DNA from: an uncultured Umboniibacter sp.
Lineage (GTDB): Bacteria; Pseudomonadota; Gammaproteobacteria; Pseudomonadales; DSM-25080
Assembly (NCBI RefSeq): GCF_947497555.1
Contig: NZ_CANMGY010000001.1
Span: 310,001 to 374,000 of the forward strand
Reading direction: 5' to 3'
Length of the DNA stretch: 64,000 nucleotides
The number at the start of each line of letters is the position of its first letter. The stretch's first letter is position 1. Position numbers and translations under genes: made by a program. Below are positions 46,711-56,064 of this stretch, piece by piece. A model generated the notes under the pieces. That model saw nothing but the letters and a program-made list of their open reading frames with translations, did no database searches and had not been told where the DNA came from.

Positions 46711-49287
46711 ATGCGTAAGACAACGCTAAGCCAAGCAATTGGCATGGTGACTATTGGCCTAATGGCCAATACACACGCTCAAATTGAAGAGGTCGTGGTG
46801 ACTGCAACAAAGCGAGCCGAAAACGCACAGGACGTACCTGTGGCGGTAGAAGCTATCACCGAAGAGTCTCTTGAACAGTTCGGCATTTCAAATTTCACTG
46901 ACTACCTAGTCCATTTACCCGGCGTTACAGCTGGCGGTAGCGGTCCTGGACAGAATACCGTTTACATTCGCGGTGTAGCTTCTACCACTCCCAACCTTAC
47001 CACCGCCGGTGTGGCAGGTTTAGCGCCTAACGTTGCGCTTTACTTAGATGAACAACCACTGTCTCAGCCTGGACGTAACTTAGATGTTTACGCGGCAGAC
47101 ATGTCTCGAGTCGAAGTTCTATCAGGCCCACAAGGCACGCTTTTTGGTGCTAGCTCACAGGCTGGTCTGATGCGCTTGATTACCAACAAACCGGACCCTA
47201 CAGATCAATACGGTAAGCTTAAGTTGGGCGCCGCGAGTACGAGTGGCGGTGACGCAAGCAATAATGTAGAAGTTATGTATAACCTTCCCATCAGTGATGG
47301 CCTGACAGTCCGAGCGGTACTCTATCGCGATGACCAAGGCGGATACATTGATAACGTAGCGTCAACGATTGACCTATCTGATAGCGGTCGATTCCGCTCG
47401 GCAGGTACCGTTCGCGCCAATGGTGTTCCAGTTAGCGCCGGTCGCGGTGGGTTTCAGGCGGGGCAAGACCTAAGCAACGTTGATTTTCTTCAGGCTGATA
47501 ATGCCGAGTTTGTTGAAGAAGACTTTAATGGCGTTGTGTACGAAGGGGCTCGCGTTAGCGCGCTGTTCGACATTGCCGAGAACTGGGAGCTACTTCTAGG
47601 CTTTGGTACGCAAACGATTGAAGCGGATGGCGTGTTCTCAGCTGATCCTGAGTTGGATGACTATGAGATCGCCAGCTTTACGGATAACCAGCTTGAAGAT
47701 TCATTTGATAACTATAACTGGACCTTGACGGGCGAATTCGCGGACCTAGAAATGGTCTACACCGGTGCGTACACCAGTCGCAACACCGAACAAACCGTTG
47801 ACTACACAGACTACCTCTTCGTAGGTCAGTACCTGCCCTACTACCTGTGTGATTACAGTGTGGTTTATCCTGGAGCTGCAGGTCCGGTCGGCACCTGTCA
47901 GGCGCCTAATCTACTGGTTGACGTGACCAGCGAAACCACAGTTCAAACCCACGAATTCCGTATTAGCACGGATCAAACTGCCTCGATTCGAGCAACTGCA
48001 GGTTTGTTTTATAGCGATCTTGAGCTGAAGGAATTTAACGATTTCGACTATGCCAACTCAATTTATATTGACGGTGGTTTAGGGTTCGTAGATAACTATG
48101 CCTTTGATACCGGATATCGTTCAGATGCCGGTGCGTTCCCGCCAGGGGTTATCTTCCGAAACGACATTCTTCGTACCGATGAACAGTATGGCATTTTCGG
48201 TGAAGTCACCTTCGATTTAAGTGATACCCTATCCGCCATCTTAGGCGCTCGTTACTATGACGTCAGTGTAGATATGGAAGGTAGCGCAAACTCATCTTTC
48301 TGTAATCGCGCCCTGTTCTTCACAGAAGATATGGAGGCCTATGGCACCGATATCAGCGATCTATACAATGGCGACGGTGAGTTCACTGACCGCAGGGATT
48401 GTAGCGGCAACCAAACCACCTATACTCCGGATACTGTTGATGCCAATACGCCAGCATATGTGGTCGCGGCATTAAACGCACCAGACAAAGCCCACACCTC
48501 CGGCACCATTTTTAAGGCTACCTTAAACTGGCGCCCAATGGATGACGCTCTTTATTATGCAACCTTTTCAGAAGGTTTCCGCCCAGGCCTATTGAACCGC
48601 CCTGGCGGTGCTTCAAACGGGCAGGGTTTCACGGTGCCGTTCGCGCTCGATACCGATGAGGTGAAGAACTATGAATTCGGTTGGAAAACTGAGTGGCTAG
48701 ATCGCACAGTTCGCTTCAATGGTAGCTTATTCTTCGTTGATATCAGTCGCCTACAAACTACTATTTTCGACCCATCAATCACCAACTTATTCTTTGCGGA
48801 TAACGCAGCGAATGCCGAAGTTTTTGGTCTTGAAGGCGATGTAGTTTGGGCTCCATTGAACATTGAAGGATTGATGGTTAATGCCTCATTCTCAATGCTC
48901 GATACTGAAATCACCGAAGTATTGACGCCAACTGACGACGTAAACAAAGGCGACTCACTGGCTTTCGCACCAGAACTTCAGGTTACCCTCTCGGCTCGCT
49001 ATGAGTGGCCGGTTTTCGAGAACTTCACTGCCCACGTTATGCCACACGCTTCTTATTCTGACACGGTGTATACGGATATCATTGATATCAACCGCTTAGA
49101 ACTAGATTCTTGGATGCTGTTGGGACTAACGGCCGGCGTGAGCGCCGACGAGTGGACCCTTGAAGGCTACATTGACAATCTTAGCGATGAGAAGGCCGAA
49201 ATTTCCGGTAATTTCAACTTCGACCGCGCGCGCATCAATTACGCTCGCCCTCGCACGATTGGTGTTAGAATGAGCTACTCATTCTAA
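46711..49287 (+). CDS. TonB-dependent outer membrane receptor (first)
   Basis: 858 residues from ATG 46711, preceded by GAGGGGGA; ATG 46690 is an alternative. The signal peptide ends ANTHA. The TonB box is IEEVVVTATKR, and the plug has PGVTAGGSGPGQNTVYIRGV and VEVLSGPQGTLFGASSQAG. The 22-strand barrel ends in MSYSF, the C-terminal Phe used by BamA. The substrate is unknown; the family also includes non-iron importers. The next gene, a TPR-sulfotransferase, follows on the same strand after a hairpin. Confidence 0.93.
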   Translation: MRKTTLSQAIGMVTIGLMANTHAQIEEVVVTATKRAENAQDVPVAVEAITEESLEQFGISNFTDYLVHLPGVTAGGSGPGQNTVYIRGVASTTPNLTTAGVAGLAPNVALYLDEQPLSQPGRNLDVYAADMSRVEVLSGPQGTLFGASSQAGLMRLITNKPDPTDQYGKLKLGAASTSGGDASNNVEVMYNLPISDGLTVRAVLYRDDQGGYIDNVASTIDLSDSGRFRSAGTVRANGVPVSAGRGGFQAGQDLSNVDFLQADNAEFVEEDFNGVVYEGARVSALFDIAENWELLLGFGTQTIEADGVFSADPELDDYEIASFTDNQLEDSFDNYNWTLTGEFADLEMVYTGAYTSRNTEQTVDYTDYLFVGQYLPYYLCDYSVVYPGAAGPVGTCQAPNLLVDVTSETTVQTHEFRISTDQTASIRATAGLFYSDLELKEFNDFDYANSIYIDGGLGFVDNYAFDTGYRSDAGAFPPGVIFRNDILRTDEQYGIFGEVTFDLSDTLSAILGARYYDVSVDMEGSANSSFCNRALFFTEDMEAYGTDISDLYNGDGEFTDRRDCSGNQTTYTPDTVDANTPAYVVAALNAPDKAHTSGTIFKATLNWRPMDDALYYATFSEGFRPGLLNRPGGASNGQGFTVPFALDTDEVKNYEFGWKTEWLDRTVRFNGSLFFVDISRLQTTIFDPSITNLFFADNAANAEVFGLEGDVVWAPLNIEGLMVNASFSMLDTEITEVLTPTDDVNKGDSLAFAPELQVTLSARYEWPVFENFTAHVMPHASYSDTVYTDIIDINRLELDSWMLLGLTAGVSADEWTLEGYIDNLSDEKAEISGNFNFDRARINYARPRTIGVRMSYSF

Positions 49288-49297
49288 ATCACTAGTC

Positions 49298-49324
49298 CAT
49301 GTGCCGCAGATACTGCGGCACATG
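49298..49324 (+). repeat. 12-bp perfect hairpin between TonB receptor and TPR-sulfotransferase
   Basis: CATGTGCCGCAG (49298-49309), loop ATA, CTGCGGCACATG (49313-49324) form a very stable stem 10 bases after the receptor stop. ACTTTCTC follows, not a proper T tract, so it may act as a weak terminator, or as a 3' end that protects the receptor mRNA from exonucleases. The start of the next gene is 18 bases after it. Confidence 0.75.
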
Positions 49325-49342
49325 ACTTTCTCGGAGTTACAC

Positions 49343-51328
49343 TTGAACAACCTGGACCTAGCTGAGACACACCAACAACTCGAGCAATTACTGCGCGCTA
49401 AACAATACCAAACTGCGATTCGTCAAGCCGAGCAAGCGCTAGTTCTTTTTCCCGATGATCCTCATTTATTATACCTAGGCGCTGTAGCGGCACGTTACGA
49501 CCGTCAGTTCGATATTGCACAGCAACTTATTGACCAGCTCCTCAGTAAAGATCCAAGTTTTGGCAGAGCCTATCAAGAAAAGGCACACCAACTCAGAGAT
49601 CAGGATCAATTAGATTCCGCCTATCATTTTTACCAACTTGCCGTGCGCCACAACAATGCATTAGTTGCAGCATGGACCGAAATGACCCGCGCCGAACAGC
49701 GTCGTGGTGACCTCGTTGCAGCGCAGATCTCCCAACAGCAAGTCAACTATCTATCAAGCTTAGTAAAACCCCTTCAAGTCGCGCTAGACCACTGCAACGA
49801 AGGTCGCTACGTCAAGGCAGAGAAACTTTGTCGTCTCGTTTTATCTAAGCAACCCAAGAATATCGAAGCGATGCGGCTATTAGCCGAGATTGGCATTAAG
49901 CTTGGCGCGATGGACGACGCCGAGACCTTACTCGAGCACGCCGCAACTTGGGCACCTGAGAACCTTAGAGTTCGCACCGAGTACGTGCAGTTACTTCGCA
50001 AACGTCAGAAATACGAGGCCGCTCTAGCTGAGAGCAATAAGCTTCATCAGGCATTCCCCGACAACAGTCAATGTCAAGCCATCTACGCTATAGAGCTCAT
50101 GCAAGTTAGCCGCTACGATGAAGCGATTGCGATGTTCAATATTATTCTTCTTAAGCAACCTAATGACCCCATTACACTGGTATCTAAGGCTCATGCATTA
50201 AAAACCAAGGGCCAGCAAGCCGAAGCCGTTGCCTGTTATCGCCAAGCAATTGAAGCGAAGCCTGAACATGGTGAGGCTTGGTATTCACTCGCCAATCTTA
50301 AGATGATTGATTTTAGTGATGATGAAGTTGCGCAAATGAAGGAATTGATGACTAAGCGCCAGGAACTCGCCGGCATTGATCAAACCTATTTGAGTTTCGC
50401 TCTTGGCAAGGCAATGGAGGATAGAGAGGCCTTTAGCGAATCCTTCAATTATTACTCGCAGGGTTGTGAACTTAAGAAGCAGCAGTCTAATTATCGCGGC
50501 GACGCAATTACTGATGAAGTGGACCGTCAAATAGCCAATATCGACTTCAAGTTTGCGAACACATCCACTCAACTCGGCGCCCAAGCAAATGATCCTATCT
50601 TTATCGTAGGTCTACCCCGAGCTGGTTCTACTTTGCTAGAACAAATCTTAGCCTCGCACAGTCAAGTTGACGGCACGCTAGAGCTACCGAACATCCTCGC
50701 ACTGGTTCATCAACTTAGACGCGGTACCGATCAGAATCCGGCGGGGAATTATCCCGAGTGCATTAAGGATCTTTCAGCTGATGAACTCAGAGCATTTGGC
50801 CAAGCTTATATTGACGACACTCAGGTGCACCGTGAGGACGCGCCCTTCTTTATTGATAAGATGCCGAACAACTTCCGTCACATTGGCTTAATTAAAAGCA
50901 TTCTACCCAACGCAAAAATTATTGACGCTCGACGTCATCCCATGGCCTGTTGCTTCTCTGGTTTCAAACAATTATTCGCTGAAGGCCAAGAGTTCTCCTA
51001 TTCCCTGGCAGATATTGGCCACTATTACGCTGATTATATTCGCCTAATGGATCACTGGCACAGCATTTACCCGGGTGAGATTTTGACCGTGAACTACGAA
51101 GACGTGGTAGATGATTTAGCTGGCCAAGTACAGTCTATTCTAAACTACTGCGAACTACCCTTTGAAGCGACCTGTATAGACTTCCACAGTAATCAGCGCT
51201 CAGTACGAACCGCCAGTTCTGAACAGGTGCGAAAGCCTATTTACCGTCAAGGGGTTGACCAATGGCGTAACTTCGAACCATGGTTAGGTGAATTAAAGAA
51301 TGCGCTGGGCAGGGCTTATCTGGATTAG
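49343..51328 (+). CDS. TPR-repeat sulfotransferase family protein
   Basis: 661 residues from TTG 49343, with GGAG and a 6-base spacer; ATG 49322 lies within the hairpin and has no ribosome site. Residues 1 to about 395 are tetratricopeptide repeats (for example CLRLVLSKQPKNIEAMRLLAEIG-like helices at 150-190). From about residue 415 comes the sulfotransferase fold with PAPS 5'-phosphosulfate loop IVGLPRAGSTLLEQIL, the 3'-phosphate region DARRHPMACCFSGF and the C-terminal QGVDQWRNFEPW. Such fusions recur beside TonB receptors; neither donor nor acceptor is known for this class. Confidence 0.83.
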   Translation: MNNLDLAETHQQLEQLLRAKQYQTAIRQAEQALVLFPDDPHLLYLGAVAARYDRQFDIAQQLIDQLLSKDPSFGRAYQEKAHQLRDQDQLDSAYHFYQLAVRHNNALVAAWTEMTRAEQRRGDLVAAQISQQQVNYLSSLVKPLQVALDHCNEGRYVKAEKLCRLVLSKQPKNIEAMRLLAEIGIKLGAMDDAETLLEHAATWAPENLRVRTEYVQLLRKRQKYEAALAESNKLHQAFPDNSQCQAIYAIELMQVSRYDEAIAMFNIILLKQPNDPITLVSKAHALKTKGQQAEAVACYRQAIEAKPEHGEAWYSLANLKMIDFSDDEVAQMKELMTKRQELAGIDQTYLSFALGKAMEDREAFSESFNYYSQGCELKKQQSNYRGDAITDEVDRQIANIDFKFANTSTQLGAQANDPIFIVGLPRAGSTLLEQILASHSQVDGTLELPNILALVHQLRRGTDQNPAGNYPECIKDLSADELRAFGQAYIDDTQVHREDAPFFIDKMPNNFRHIGLIKSILPNAKIIDARRHPMACCFSGFKQLFAEGQEFSYSLADIGHYYADYIRLMDHWHSIYPGEILTVNYEDVVDDLAGQVQSILNYCELPFEATCIDFHSNQRSVRTASSEQVRKPIYRQGVDQWRNFEPWLGELKNALGRAYLD

Positions 51329-51381
51329 AATTCAGAGGCTCCGCGAGCACTTATTAAGGTTGTATCGACTCGGAGAATTCG

Positions 51382-51924
51382 CTAATTAACGATACATTCA
51401 AAAGACTGCAGTTCTAGCTGCCAGTCCCCGTCATCATCGATTCGATACAAACGGTCGTACTGACTCTCATCCAGATCTTCTACCTTGCCGGAGGTAATTA
51501 ACCTAAATAGCTGCGGAGTGGTATTGGAATGGCCCACTACTAACACATCTCCCTCATACGTAGCCAGAGCGCGGGAAAAACTTGCGAGATCCCTTGGGTT
51601 ATATTCTTGCAGTGTTAAATGATGATCCTGAGCGACGGGAGCAGCCGTTTCGCGCGTTCGCAGATAGGGCGTAGTGAAGACTGCCGTGATCGGAACTGAC
51701 GAAAAGTATAACGCCAACCACTGGGCGCGTTGCCTACCACAATCGGTAAGGCCCGGATCCTCGCCTTCCAGTTTTTCTGCATGCCGAACGAGGTAGATAT
51801 CGGCCGCTACGTCCGCGGGGACCATCATCGATAAACTCATTGCCGCTAACGCGACGCGGGATAGTGAAAGCTTCAGCGATAATTTTCGGAACAGGCCTTG
51901 TACGAATACGTGAAAAAGGTCCAT
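51382..51924 (-). CDS. Secreted histidine phosphatase superfamily protein
   Basis: 180 residues from ATG 51924 (GAGG 6 bases before). A long N-region and hydrophobic core to about residue 41 (VPADVAADI) suggest an exported protein. The phosphohistidine motif is YLVRHAEK; TTPYLRTRETAAPVA and VVGHSNTTPQLFRLI give the second Arg and His. The enzyme is compact, phosphoglycerate-mutase-like (SixA/Ais-type). It lies directly after the GlpD-like gene on the same strand and converges with the sulfotransferase gene. Confidence 0.82.
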   Translation of the reverse strand: MDLFHVFVQGLFRKLSLKLSLSRVALAAMSLSMMVPADVAADIYLVRHAEKLEGEDPGLTDCGRQRAQWLALYFSSVPITAVFTTPYLRTRETAAPVAQDHHLTLQEYNPRDLASFSRALATYEGDVLVVGHSNTTPQLFRLITSGKVEDLDESQYDRLYRIDDDGDWQLELQSFECIVN

Positions 51925-51985
51925 TTTAATCCTCGTTAGTGGGGGTGTTACTTTACGCTCTTGGTCCAGATAGCGAAAGTCTTCG

Positions 51986-53149
51986 CTACGACACTGAGGG
52001 TCGTGTCGTGTTAGCTAAGCTGGATTTCACACCATCCTCGGGCGGGGACGCCACCGGTATCATGGCAACTTTACTTGCAACGTCTATCGCCAAGCTTGGC
52101 GCCGAGGTCCATTTGCCACCAAAGACATTACATAACCTTCCAACCACTTCAATCTCTGCTTCACGTGAAGCTTTAGACATACCCTCACCGGATTGCACAA
52201 TAGGTCTAACTCCAGAGGTCGTCGCCACCACATCGTCAGGACTTAAGGCTCGTTTGAAATAGCGATTGTAAATCTGACTCAGATAGCTCTTTTCATCCGC
52301 GCTAATTCCCGTATTGGCCGGGCCAGCTTGGCTCACCTCAGTAGTACCAAAGAGAGTTTTACCGTCGAGAGGCAGCGCAAAAACTACGCGTTTCGCATCA
52401 TCCTGTAGCACCACGCCATGAGCTATCTGCCTATCAATGATCAAATGACTGCCACGAACGTAATCCAAATGAAAGCGACTGCTAATCCCCGAAGTCCTCA
52501 GGATGTTACTTGCCCATGGGCCGGCCGCGTTAACCACCTTATCAAAATGCAGGTTCTCGCCTTCAAGCAATTCCACCTCACCATCAACACTAAGACGGCT
52601 CACTACACACTGTGTCTTGATCGTTACGCCCAAAGTTTTAAGCTCGCTAATAATTTCCATCATCAGCGCTTGATCGTCCATCATGACGTCAAAGTAACTC
52701 CACGCCCCCACTAAATCGCCATGTTTTGCATCGGGAAAGCGGGTCATGTACTGATAGCGACTCCACCAGCGACTAGCACCCAGTGAATATCGCCCGCTTA
52801 GCCACTGGTAGAGTTTTACTCCGGCGCCAATTAGCCAACGACTGCGAGTTTGATTGCGGTGGATGGGGATGAAATTCTCGACTACCCGCGTGTGCTGCGG
52901 GTAGCGTTTAAGCCAACTGGAGCGTTCCATCAGCGCATGGTAGACAAATCGCAGCTGCCCGTGTTCTAAGTACCGCAGCCCTCCGTGAAGCATCCTAGAT
53001 GAAGCCGACGAAGTTGCCTGCCCAAGTTCGGCACGTTCAATAAGCGTTACGGCGTTACCTTTAAGTGCAAGCTCGCGAGCAATACACAGTCCGTTTATAC
53101 CACCGCCGACGACACCAATCTTTATCGCATTTTTTGATTTATTAGGCAC
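51986..53149 (-). CDS. GlpD-like FAD-dependent glycerol-3-phosphate dehydrogenase, short form
   Basis: 387 residues from GTG 53149 (GGGGAG 7 bases upstream). The Rossmann loop is IGVVGGGINGLCIARELAL, and SSRMLHGGLRYLEHGQLRFVYHAL is the GlpD hallmark. FGGKWTS matches GGKLTT of GlpD, but the usual C-terminal domain of about 110 residues is missing (E. coli GlpD 501 residues). It should oxidise glycerol 3-phosphate or a similar alcohol at the membrane; the short form may have another substrate. It is followed by the secreted phosphatase. Confidence 0.78.
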   Translation of the reverse strand: MPNKSKNAIKIGVVGGGINGLCIARELALKGNAVTLIERAELGQATSSASSRMLHGGLRYLEHGQLRFVYHALMERSSWLKRYPQHTRVVENFIPIHRNQTRSRWLIGAGVKLYQWLSGRYSLGASRWWSRYQYMTRFPDAKHGDLVGAWSYFDVMMDDQALMMEIISELKTLGVTIKTQCVVSRLSVDGEVELLEGENLHFDKVVNAAGPWASNILRTSGISSRFHLDYVRGSHLIIDRQIAHGVVLQDDAKRVVFALPLDGKTLFGTTEVSQAGPANTGISADEKSYLSQIYNRYFKRALSPDDVVATTSGVRPIVQSGEGMSKASREAEIEVVGRLCNVFGGKWTSAPSLAIDVASKVAMIPVASPPEDGVKSSLANTTRPSVS

Positions 53150-53261
53150 CAGAAAACTCCCCTTTGATACCTTAAATTTAGCAGCCTATTAGCTCCTACG
53201 CTCGACATTTTTATCAATGGTCGAAAATGCGGTTGAATGGCCTTGGGTAGTCGCCAAAACG

Positions 53262-53286
53262 AAAAAAGCCCACACTGAGGTGGACT
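53262..53286 (-). terminator. Rho-independent terminator after second TonB receptor
   Basis: Minus-strand stem AGTCCAC / GTGGGCT (7 bp with one G-U) with a 6-base loop, then six T (53267-53262). It ends the beta-helix lipoprotein-TonB receptor transcript, so the GlpD-like and phosphatase genes form a separate unit. Confidence 0.8.
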
Positions 53287-53316
53287 TTACATTAGTTAAG
53301 CGGCTTAAGATCTTTT

Positions 53317-55983
53317 CTAGAACTCGTATCGAAGTCCTAAGCTATAGCTACTACCCACAGTTTGCTCAACGATCGCTGTGTCACCTTGCTGGAACTCAAC
53401 CTTTTCGTCCAATACGTTCTGAACTTTTAAGCGGATACGTAGTTCATCAAGCGGAAACACATCCACGTTGAGATCCAGCGAGTTAAACGGCTGTTCATAG
53501 GCGTCTGGAGCACCCGCTCGTCCTGCGAAGACGAGTCGTTCACCAGCGATATTGTAAACCATGTTCGCGGCAATCAAACCACCATCTGAGTCATAGCCTA
53601 GTGTGGCATTCGCCACCCATTCAGAATGACCGTTCATACGTCGGTTGTTATTAGTTAGGCCGATATCAGTTTCTGAAATTTGAATTTCAGAATCTGATAG
53701 CGTCACGTTACCACTAACAAAAAGACCTGAACTGATGGCGGACAAGTCCTTTAACGCTTCGAACTCAACCCCGTAAACCTCTGCTGAGTCAGCGTTAACA
53801 AAGCCAATCACCACATTGTCATCAGAGCCCGGTCGCTGGATAGCTTCGATCGGCGCGCTGATATCTTTGTAGAACAGCGTAGAAGTAAAACTATCGCCAT
53901 TATCAAAGAACCATTCAAACCGCAGATCCGCATTACTGAGATCAGAAGGTTCCAACAGTGGGTTACCCACAACTCGGAATTCGGTAATGGTATCAATATA
54001 CGTGGCGTCAGAAACTTCACGTAAATCGGGTCGCACTACCGTTTGCGAGAGCGAAGTGCGTACCTGAAAGGTTTCAGCGCCTAAGAAGTTGTCACTGCTA
54101 TAAGTAAGCGCTAAAGAGGGATACCAATCATCGGAGATACTAAAAGAATCAGCAATCTCTTGTTCCGTCATGCCGATAGGATCACTCGTATAGTTCAGGC
54201 TGTCATAGGGCAGCGAGAACTGAGTGTACTCTTCCCAGCGAATGCCAGCGTTTAAGCGCCAGGCCTCGGAAAATCGAACATCCAAACTTCCCCAACCCGC
54301 GTGACTCTCAAGGAAAGCGACATAACTCTCAGAACCGATACCACCGGTACGGAAACCTAGTCCGCTAGTCACATCACCCAAACTCGCGTCATCAAAGATT
54401 CGATCTGGTAACGTGAGCACATCACCGGTGTCGCGAAGGTCCGCTGCAGTTTGCACCCCTGCGGTACTAATATTAGTTGGCAGGTACTCGAAATTACGCA
54501 CCTTCATCCAGTAGTCGTAGCCGCCGCTTAGGGTCCATTCGCTGCCACCTAAGGTGTCACCCACCTCAAGCTCCCAGCCGTAGCTTTCGACCTCATCTTC
54601 AAGGCTAGTCCAGTTAAACGATGCAACGCTAGACGACGAGCGTATTGCCGAACTCATTAGCTCGCCCGCAGAATTCAAGCTATCTAGCCCTAAAATTGAG
54701 ACCTCTCCTGGTACATCACTCGTAGCCGTGGCATCCGAATAGTACCAACCTGCGCCGATACGATCGAACAGGAACAAATCGTCAAACCGATGACTGCCCC
54801 GCACCTGATTTACGAATAACTCACGCTGCTCATAGCGAGTCGCCCATTCACGTTCGCGGTTGCCATCTGCCAAGATGGTGTTTAAGTCGTTACCAACCGC
54901 TACTCGTGTTTCGTCTTCGGTGTTACGAAGAAAGAGAGAGCTAAACAACACTTGATGGTCATTGGTATAGCGCAAACCTACGTTGAACGCGCCGGTTAGG
55001 GATATTTCGTTAACGGTACGCTGAGTGTCCGTGTAAATATCATCCGGTTGCGCCCAGTCTTTGGTCATACGATCTTTGTTGCGCCACTTACTATCTTGTC
55101 CCGCGAGCGCCATGAAGCCAATCTCTAGATCATCGGTCAGGAAAAAGTTGTTTCCTAAGGTCAGTTTTGCATTGAGATCTGGGTCTAGGGACTCCTGCTG
55201 AATCGCAAAATTTCGATCTAGGCTCGCAGCAAAAGATTGATTAATCGCCACGGCATCATTACGTGTGGCCGAGATATCCGAGCTGCGGAGCGTGTTGAAG
55301 ATATTCGAAACACTTAAATCTCCACGATAGTCAGATAGCCCCTGACTAATAGCGCTTGGAAACGCCATGCTATCAGACGCTGCACCTAGACTGTCACCGC
55401 CGTTGGCATTCGTAAAGCCATCTTTTGACGCGCTGTTGAAGCCCGTTGACACATCCAGATTCAGAACGAAGTCGTCTGGAATGCCCTTAGTACGAATATT
55501 GATGTTACCGCCGCCGAAGGCCGCTGGTAGGTCTGCACTGTAGGACTTTTGAATGACCATCGAATCGATGATATCTGCCGGGAAGATGTCCAATGGCAGA
55601 ACATTTCGACTGAAGTCAGGCGAGGGAACCTGTGCTCCATTCAGCTGGGTAGACGAGTAGCGCTCGCCCAGACCGCGAACATAGACATATTTCCCGCCTA
55701 ATAGTGTTAGACCTGGAACTCGGCGCAGCGCCGCGGCAAGGTCTGAGTCACCGGCTCTGGAAATTGTCTCCGAGCTCAGAATGTCAACCTGATGAGACTC
55801 TTCAATTCGCTCTACGATAAGTTGCTCAGCAGCGTCACGTTGACGACCCGTGACCAGAACCTCTTCAATGGGTGCCGGGCGATCAGGATCAACCCCGGAT
55901 TGCGCCATTGCAGCGGGACTGCTTACCAGTGCCAATCCAATCGCTGAGGCAAGAGCAGAAGGAGTAAATAAATTCGGCTTCAT
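53317..55983 (-). CDS. TonB-dependent outer membrane receptor (second)
   Basis: 888 residues from ATG 55983; a longer reading to 56064 would swallow the intergenic region. The signal peptide ends SPAAMAQS, and the TonB-box-like stretch is IEEVLVTGRQ. The plug has YVYVRGLGERYSSTQLNGA and DIFPADIIDSMVIQKSYSADLPAAFGGG, typical of one subfamily of proteobacterial TonB receptors. The C-terminus is GLRYEF, ending in Phe. The substrate is unknown. It follows the lipoprotein gene by 81 bases, a likely two-gene unit. Confidence 0.92.
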   Translation of the reverse strand: MKPNLFTPSALASAIGLALVSSPAAMAQSGVDPDRPAPIEEVLVTGRQRDAAEQLIVERIEESHQVDILSSETISRAGDSDLAAALRRVPGLTLLGGKYVYVRGLGERYSSTQLNGAQVPSPDFSRNVLPLDIFPADIIDSMVIQKSYSADLPAAFGGGNINIRTKGIPDDFVLNLDVSTGFNSASKDGFTNANGGDSLGAASDSMAFPSAISQGLSDYRGDLSVSNIFNTLRSSDISATRNDAVAINQSFAASLDRNFAIQQESLDPDLNAKLTLGNNFFLTDDLEIGFMALAGQDSKWRNKDRMTKDWAQPDDIYTDTQRTVNEISLTGAFNVGLRYTNDHQVLFSSLFLRNTEDETRVAVGNDLNTILADGNREREWATRYEQRELFVNQVRGSHRFDDLFLFDRIGAGWYYSDATATSDVPGEVSILGLDSLNSAGELMSSAIRSSSSVASFNWTSLEDEVESYGWELEVGDTLGGSEWTLSGGYDYWMKVRNFEYLPTNISTAGVQTAADLRDTGDVLTLPDRIFDDASLGDVTSGLGFRTGGIGSESYVAFLESHAGWGSLDVRFSEAWRLNAGIRWEEYTQFSLPYDSLNYTSDPIGMTEQEIADSFSISDDWYPSLALTYSSDNFLGAETFQVRTSLSQTVVRPDLREVSDATYIDTITEFRVVGNPLLEPSDLSNADLRFEWFFDNGDSFTSTLFYKDISAPIEAIQRPGSDDNVVIGFVNADSAEVYGVEFEALKDLSAISSGLFVSGNVTLSDSEIQISETDIGLTNNNRRMNGHSEWVANATLGYDSDGGLIAANMVYNIAGERLVFAGRAGAPDAYEQPFNSLDLNVDVFPLDELRIRLKVQNVLDEKVEFQQGDTAIVEQTVGSSYSLGLRYEF

Positions 55984-56064
55984 GAGCTTAAACCTATTAT
56001 TGTTACATGAATGAAAAGGAAAGAAGGGTGAGGCGCCAAGCACCCCGCCCTTTGCGATTGGCAA

